DNA of 35,283 nt, taken from assembly GCA_945876755.1 (NCBI GenBank), contig CAMCPM010000019.1, positions 1 through 35,283 on the forward strand. Reading direction: 5' to 3'. Below the pieces are notes generated by a model. The model was not told where the DNA came from. It searched no databases and worked only from the letters and a program-made list of their open reading frames with translations. The DNA comes from an uncultured Clostridia bacterium. GTDB lineage: Bacteria > Bacillota > Clostridia > Oscillospirales > Ruminococcaceae. Below, one piece after another: positions 31,528 to 35,283 of the stretch. Both the position numbers and the translations under genes were made by a program. Every line of letters begins with the position of its first letter. Position 1 is the first letter of the stretch.

Positions 31528-32691
31528 ATGGCAAATAAATCAAAAAGCACAAATACATATGTCAAGAAAAAAAGTACGCTGGTAAGAATATTCGTTATCT
31601 TTATTGCCGCCGCAATGCTTCTGGGAATTATTATTATGCCGATACTTTCCCATGCGGAGGGCAGCGAGGAAAACCTGACGGTTTCTTCCTTTGAAACGGG
31701 TAAGCTTGCGGACGCAATAAGTGAGGCAGCCGACGGCACGGACTACAACTTCATCAAGAATGTCGCCGTTCTTTCGGGTACTCTTAACGCAAGCGATTTC
31801 AATGCGCTTACGGCTATCCCCAATCTGGAAATTCTCGAGCTTGCAGGCACTGAGGTTGAAAACGGTATAATCCCCGAAAACGCTCTGCCATCAAGGAATC
31901 AGCTTTCATTCCTGACCTTGCCGAAAAATACTGCCGAGATAGGAAAGAATGCTTTTTCCGGAAACAGAAAGCTCGTTAAGGTAAAAATGCCTTCCACGGT
32001 TACAAAAATTGATGATTACGCTTTTGCCGCCTGTGAGGCGCTGGAGGACATTCCCGTTTCCGAAGCGGTAACATATATCGGCGAGGGCGCTTTTCAGGAC
32101 TGCAAATCCATTAGGGAATTTGTCATTCCGGCAGGGATCACCGAGATATATCCCAATACCTTCAGCAAGTGCGGCTTTGAGAAAATTTCGATAGGACCAA
32201 ACGTTAAAAAAATCGGCATGAGCGTTTTTGCTGACTGCAATGCTCTGAAAGATATTTACGCTTACAGCAAAGAAGCACCTGCTCTGGACAGCGATGTTTT
32301 TCGCAACGTGGGAGCAACGATACACTGTTATGATGGCTCGGGAGAAAGCTATAAAAGCTGGGAGCAGAACAATATTAAAATTGCCGAGGACCTTACGGGA
32401 GAATATTCTCTGACAGCGGAAGTTCCCGAAGAGAATAACGACGTTTACGAAACGGAGGCTTCTGAAGCCGAAACCGAAGCGGCAGCGGAAAGCTCCGAAG
32501 CTGAAACCGATACGGAAGCAGAGGAAAGCTCCGTGACCGAAAAAGCTGCCGAAGCAGGAAGCGAAAATGTACAGCAGTCCGGCGGACTTGGCGTGGGCGT
32601 TGTTATTGTTATCGTTGTTATGGCGATGATAATTGCAGTTCTTGCAACGGTTCTTATCATGACCAAAAAGGGCAGCGGAAAGAACTCTTAA
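31528..32691 (+). CDS. BspA-like leucine-rich-repeat surface protein, membrane-anchored at both ends
   Basis: A 387-residue exported protein. A basic N-terminus (K-S-K-S..K-K-K) and hydrophobic segment (about 19-42, ending S-H-A-E-G) form a signal peptide or anchor. Residues about 60-290 hold LRR_5-type repeats of the BspA family, recognisable by I-G-K-N-A-F, I-D-D-Y-A-F, I-G-E-G-A-F-Q-D-C and I-G-M-S-V-F-A-D-C spaced 20-24 residues apart. A low-complexity E/A/S/T linker (about 300-350) and a C-terminal membrane segment (about 355-378) with a short basic tail follow. BspA-like LRR proteins often bind host or plant polymers or other cells; the target is unknown. Confidence 0.85.
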   Translation: MANKSKSTNTYVKKKSTLVRIFVIFIAAAMLLGIIIMPILSHAEGSEENLTVSSFETGKLADAISEAADGTDYNFIKNVAVLSGTLNASDFNALTAIPNLEILELAGTEVENGIIPENALPSRNQLSFLTLPKNTAEIGKNAFSGNRKLVKVKMPSTVTKIDDYAFAACEALEDIPVSEAVTYIGEGAFQDCKSIREFVIPAGITEIYPNTFSKCGFEKISIGPNVKKIGMSVFADCNALKDIYAYSKEAPALDSDVFRNVGATIHCYDGSGESYKSWEQNNIKIAEDLTGEYSLTAEVPEENNDVYETEASEAETEAAAESSEAETDTEAEESSVTEKAAEAGSENVQQSGGLGVGVVIVIVVMAMIIAVLATVLIMTKKGSGKNS

Positions 32692-32707
32692 CTGAATGAA
32701 AACATTA

Positions 32708-32741
32708 TTACGGATTGTATTCACAGCAATACAATCCGTAA
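32708..32741 (+). terminator. Terminator hairpin after the BspA-like gene
   Basis: TTACGGATTGTATT (32708-32721), loop CACAGC, AATACAATCCGTAA (32728-32741): a perfect 14-bp stem. The following AATTATTAT is only partly U-rich. Confidence 0.7.
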
Positions 32742-32782
32742 AATTATTATAAAAAATTATTGTTTGTAAATGCAAAAATCTC

Positions 32783-32811
32783 TTGACAAACAGATTATTA
32801 TATGATATAAT
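32783..32811 (+). promoter_or_regulatory. Consensus promoter P1 upstream of metG
   Basis: TTGACA (32783-32788), 17-base spacer, TATAAT (32806-32811), plus an extended -10 TG. No gene starts within 400 bases downstream. Confidence 0.85.
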
Positions 32812-32992
32812 TAAATTTAATTAATTTTTATCAAGTTGATTTTTGACGTGATTTATTACAGTTTATACTTATCTGATTTGGTTTATATTTAGTTTTATAA
32901 CCATATAAAAAAGATGCAATTTACATAAATGACAAATTAATCCGCTTTGTTTTGTGCATATATACAAAATCAAAAAATGTTGCCAAAACCTG

Positions 32993-33021
32993 TTGACGTA
33001 ATTGCTAAAATAGTTTATAAT
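32993..33021 (+). promoter_or_regulatory. Consensus promoter P2 upstream of metG
   Basis: TTGACG (32993-32998), 17-base spacer, TATAAT (33016-33021). The predicted start (about 33028) coincides with the base of a perfect hairpin. Confidence 0.85.
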
Positions 33022-33027
33022 GTTATT

Positions 33028-33163
33028 GATGTTAGAAATCGTCTAATACATTTAATTAGTTTAACATCCGTTTTGTTGTCTCCTTTCTTTTGTTCTACAC
33101 ATATTTTTTTACTTCTTTTATTTTATTTCATTTGCAGGGCACCGTTTGTCCTGCTATTTTTTT
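33028..33163 (+). ncRNA. Candidate terminated leader or small RNA upstream of metG
   Basis: From the P2 start the RNA begins with GATGTTA (33028-33034), which pairs with TAACATC (33062-33068); CTAAT (33043-33047) and ATTAG (33055-33059) nest inside. A long pyrimidine-rich single-stranded stretch (about 33069-33130) follows, then a terminator GCAGGGCA (33134-33141)/TGTCCTGC (33147-33154) with a TATTTTTTT tail. CAGGGCA can alternatively pair with TGCCCTG (33163-33169). I find no T-box or SAM motif. It may be a free small RNA or an attenuated metG leader. Confidence 0.5.
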
Positions 33164-33173
33164 GCCCTGAAAA

Positions 33174-33202
33174 TTGACAAATGACTGTTGTTGGGGTATA
33201 AT
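33174..33202 (+). promoter_or_regulatory. Consensus promoter P3, proximal promoter of metG
   Basis: TTGACA (33174-33179), 17-base spacer, TATAAT (33197-33202), directly after the terminator of the candidate RNA. The metG leader from P3 is about 35 bases. Confidence 0.9.
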
Positions 33203-33243
33203 ATGATATGTATGCAAATAAACCCTTTTAGGAGGAATATAAA

Positions 33244-35193
33244 ATGTCAAAAAAACCATTCTACATCACGACCCCTATCTATTATCCGTCGGGCAACCCA
33301 CATATCGGTCACTGCTACACTACCGTTGCCTGCGACTCTATTGCCCGTTATAAGCGAATGCAGGGCTATGACGTTATGTTCCTCACAGGCACCGACGAGC
33401 ATGGTCAGAAAATTGAGCAGAAGGCTGCCGAAAAGGGCATTACTCCAAAACAGTACGTTGACGAGATAGTTGAAATATTCAAGAACCTCTGGTCATATAT
33501 GAATATCAGCTACGACCGCTATATCCGTACCACTGACGACTACCACGTTGAGGCGGTGCAGAAAATTTTCAAGGCTCTTTACGACAAGGGCTACATCTAC
33601 AAGGGCGAGTACAAGGGCAAATACTGCACTCCCTGCGAAAGCTTCTGGACCGAATCCCAGCTTGACGAAAACGGCTGCTGTCCCGAGTGTCACCGTGAGG
33701 TAACCGAGGCTAAGGAGGAAGCTTACTTCTTCAAAATGTCCCCATTTGCCGACAGGATCGAAAAGCTGCTTCTTGAGACAGATTATCTCCGCCCCAAGAC
33801 ACGTGCAGTCGAGTTGGTAAATAACTTTATCAAGCCGGGTCTTGAGGACCTTTGCGTATCCCGTACTACGTTCAAGTGGGGCGTTCCGGTAACATTTGAT
33901 GACAAGCACGTTGTTTACGTTTGGATAGACGCGCTTTCAAACTATATCACCGCTCTGGGCTATGAAAACAGCGCTCACGATGATTATGCAAAATATTGGC
34001 CTGCTGACGTTCATATGGTCGCAAAGGATATCATGCGTTTCCACGCTATAATCTGGCCTGCTATGCTTATGGCTCTTGACCTGCCGCTGCCAAAGCACCT
34101 TGCTGTACACGGCTGGATAACCTTCAACGGTCAGAAAATGTCCAAATCTCTGGGTAACGTTGTCGACCCTCTCGTATTGGGCGAGCGCTACGGTGCAGAC
34201 GCTATCCGCTATCACATCATGCGTGAGATGGCTCTCGGTGCGGACAGCTCATTCTCCAACAAGATAATGATAGACCGTATCAATTCCGACCTTGCCAACG
34301 ACCTCGGCAACCTTGTTTCCCGTACCGTTGCAATGGTAATCAAATATTTCGACGGAACTCTCCCTGCTGAAAGAGAGTCCGACCCTGTTGACGACGAACT
34401 TATCGCTATGGCAAAGGCTCTCAGAGGAAATGTTGACGGCTTTGTGGACGAAACTCAACTCAACAATGCACTTGCTGAGATATTCAAGGTAATAAGCCGT
34501 GCAAACAAGTATATTGACGAGACTGCTCCTTGGGTGCTTGCAAAGGACGAGTCAAAGAAAGCCCGTCTTGCAACAGTCCTCTACAATCTGCTGGAAGCTA
34601 TCAGAATTTCCACGACGCTGCTTTCCTGCTTCATGCCTACGACTATGCCGAAGGTGTGGGAGCAGATAGGCGCTGACGAAAGCCTTATCACATATGAAAA
34701 TGCAGGCAAGTTCGGCGTACTTCCCGAAAATGTGACGGTCAAGAAGGGAGAAGTTCTGTTCCCCAGACTTGACATTGAAAAGGAGACCGAGGAGCTTAAT
34801 GCTATCCTGCTGAAGAATGCTCCAAAGCCTGCCGAGGACGAGGACAAGGTAAATCTTGCACCTATTGCAGATACAATTAAAATTGACGATTTCGGCAAGG
34901 TAGACCTGCGTGTTGCAGAGGTCAAGGCCTGCGAAAAGGTACCCAAAGCAAAGAAGCTGCTTTGTCTCCAGCTTGATGACGGCTTCGGCACACGTCAGGT
35001 CGTTTCAGGTATTGCAAAGTGGTACGAGCCTGCTGACCTTATCGGAAAGAAAATTATCGTTGTTGCAAACCTTGCACCCGCAAAGCTCTGCGGAGTTGAG
35101 TCCAACGGCATGATAGTTGCCGCAGACGTTGGCGAAGACGCACGCGTTATCTTCGTTGACAAGGATATCCCCAACGGCTCAAAGCTTAGATAA
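33244..35193 (+). CDS. metG: Methionyl-tRNA synthetase
   Basis: Charges tRNA-Met for initiation and elongation; cytosolic. The 649-residue class I synthetase has the HIGH motif at 20-23 (N-P-H-I-G-H), a single zinc knuckle Y-C-T-P-C...C-P-E-C (about 138-162), the KMSKS loop at 298-302 (G-Q-K-M-S-K-S-L-G-N), a helical anticodon-binding domain, and a C-terminal EMAP/OB-fold tRNA-binding domain (about 545-649, I-D-D-F-G-K-V-D-L-R-V-A-E-V) used for dimerisation. AGGAGG lies just before the ATG. It is preceded by three consensus promoters and a probable terminated RNA, so expression may be more elaborate than usual. tatD, its common neighbour, is elsewhere. Confidence 0.97.
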   Translation: MSKKPFYITTPIYYPSGNPHIGHCYTTVACDSIARYKRMQGYDVMFLTGTDEHGQKIEQKAAEKGITPKQYVDEIVEIFKNLWSYMNISYDRYIRTTDDYHVEAVQKIFKALYDKGYIYKGEYKGKYCTPCESFWTESQLDENGCCPECHREVTEAKEEAYFFKMSPFADRIEKLLLETDYLRPKTRAVELVNNFIKPGLEDLCVSRTTFKWGVPVTFDDKHVVYVWIDALSNYITALGYENSAHDDYAKYWPADVHMVAKDIMRFHAIIWPAMLMALDLPLPKHLAVHGWITFNGQKMSKSLGNVVDPLVLGERYGADAIRYHIMREMALGADSSFSNKIMIDRINSDLANDLGNLVSRTVAMVIKYFDGTLPAERESDPVDDELIAMAKALRGNVDGFVDETQLNNALAEIFKVISRANKYIDETAPWVLAKDESKKARLATVLYNLLEAIRISTTLLSCFMPTTMPKVWEQIGADESLITYENAGKFGVLPENVTVKKGEVLFPRLDIEKETEELNAILLKNAPKPAEDEDKVNLAPIADTIKIDDFGKVDLRVAEVKACEKVPKAKKLLCLQLDDGFGTRQVVSGIAKWYEPADLIGKKIIVVANLAPAKLCGVESNGMIVAADVGEDARVIFVDKDIPNGSKLR

Positions 35194-35236
35194 TCTGTTT
35201 CACATCACAAAAAGCGGAAGCATAGACAGAAATGAA

Positions 35237-35283
35237 GTGCCCCCTGTCAAGTAGACAGCTGAAAAAACAAAAGAATATTTAGA
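35237..35283. mobile_element. Possible insertion-sequence end at the right edge
   Basis: About 45 bases after metG is TGCCCCCTGTCAAGTAGACAG with inverted arms CTGTC (35244-35248) and GACAG (35254-35258), then A-rich DNA to the edge. It resembles termini of IS3-type elements of Firmicutes as I remember them. No transposase is visible in the window. Confidence 0.3.

Noticed and set aside
32947-33177. 76-codon plus-strand frame in the metG upstream region
   Set aside because: It spans promoter P2 and the terminator, has no ribosome site, and its composition is that of AT- and pyrimidine-rich non-coding DNA.
32742-33243. T-box or SAM riboswitch upstream of metG
   Set aside because: I looked for the T-box bulge sequence, a stem I with AGAGA-like elements and the SAM aptamer core and found none.

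Overview
The window looks like a chromosomal stretch of a Gram-positive, low-to-moderate GC member of the Clostridia, most likely a Ruminococcus-like Oscillospiraceae species. This rests on gene content (ThiT, NdoA-type MazF, HrcA/CIRCE-controlled groESL, GTP-type PEP carboxykinase, BspA-like surface protein, YlqG/YlqH-like flagellar gene pair), on strong AAAGGAG-type ribosome binding sites, and on textbook SigA promoters (TTGACA-N17-TATAAT) in AT-rich intergenic DNA. The species is inferred, not shown.

Layout. 1-90: a consensus promoter facing out of the left edge, with an rRNA-operon-like leader. 214-1079: thiT under a TPP riboswitch. 1274-1500: a very short lipoprotein gene. 1654-5451 (+): NapA-like Na+/H+ antiporter, TatD nuclease, murA. 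5561-10747 (-): chemotaxis operon cheA-cheW-cheR-cheB, divergent from 10934-12989 (+), a FliK-like gene and a FlhB C-terminal-domain gene. 13145-16133 (+): DUF4358-like lipoprotein and pckG. 16132-19861 (-): transglutaminase-like membrane protein, short-chain dehydrogenase, trmO. 19902-22080 (-): groES-groEL with a perfect CIRCE operator. 22495-26209 (+): OmpR-type regulator, sensor kinase and HtrA protease, probably a secretion-stress unit. 26208-28674 (-): zinc-ribbon membrane protein and a beta-lactamase-fold lipoprotein. 28706-29402: an orphan mazF (ndoA) flanked by two inverted 102-bp palindromic elements. 29535-29675 (-): a possible small RNA. 29728-32741 (+): histidine phosphatase, DUF1444-like protein, BspA-like LRR protein. 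32783-35193 (+): a 550-base non-coding region with three consensus promoters and a possible terminated RNA, then metG. The right edge may hold the start of an insertion sequence.

Most protein genes are housekeeping. The less ordinary material is in RNA and repeats: the mazF cassette between MITE-like elements, the multi-promoter leader of metG, promoter-then-terminator leaders before murA and before the lipoprotein at 13251, the mutually exclusive helices of the TPP riboswitch, and a small ORF overlapping the cheB start. I see no CRISPR array, tRNA gene, complete transposase or prophage gene.
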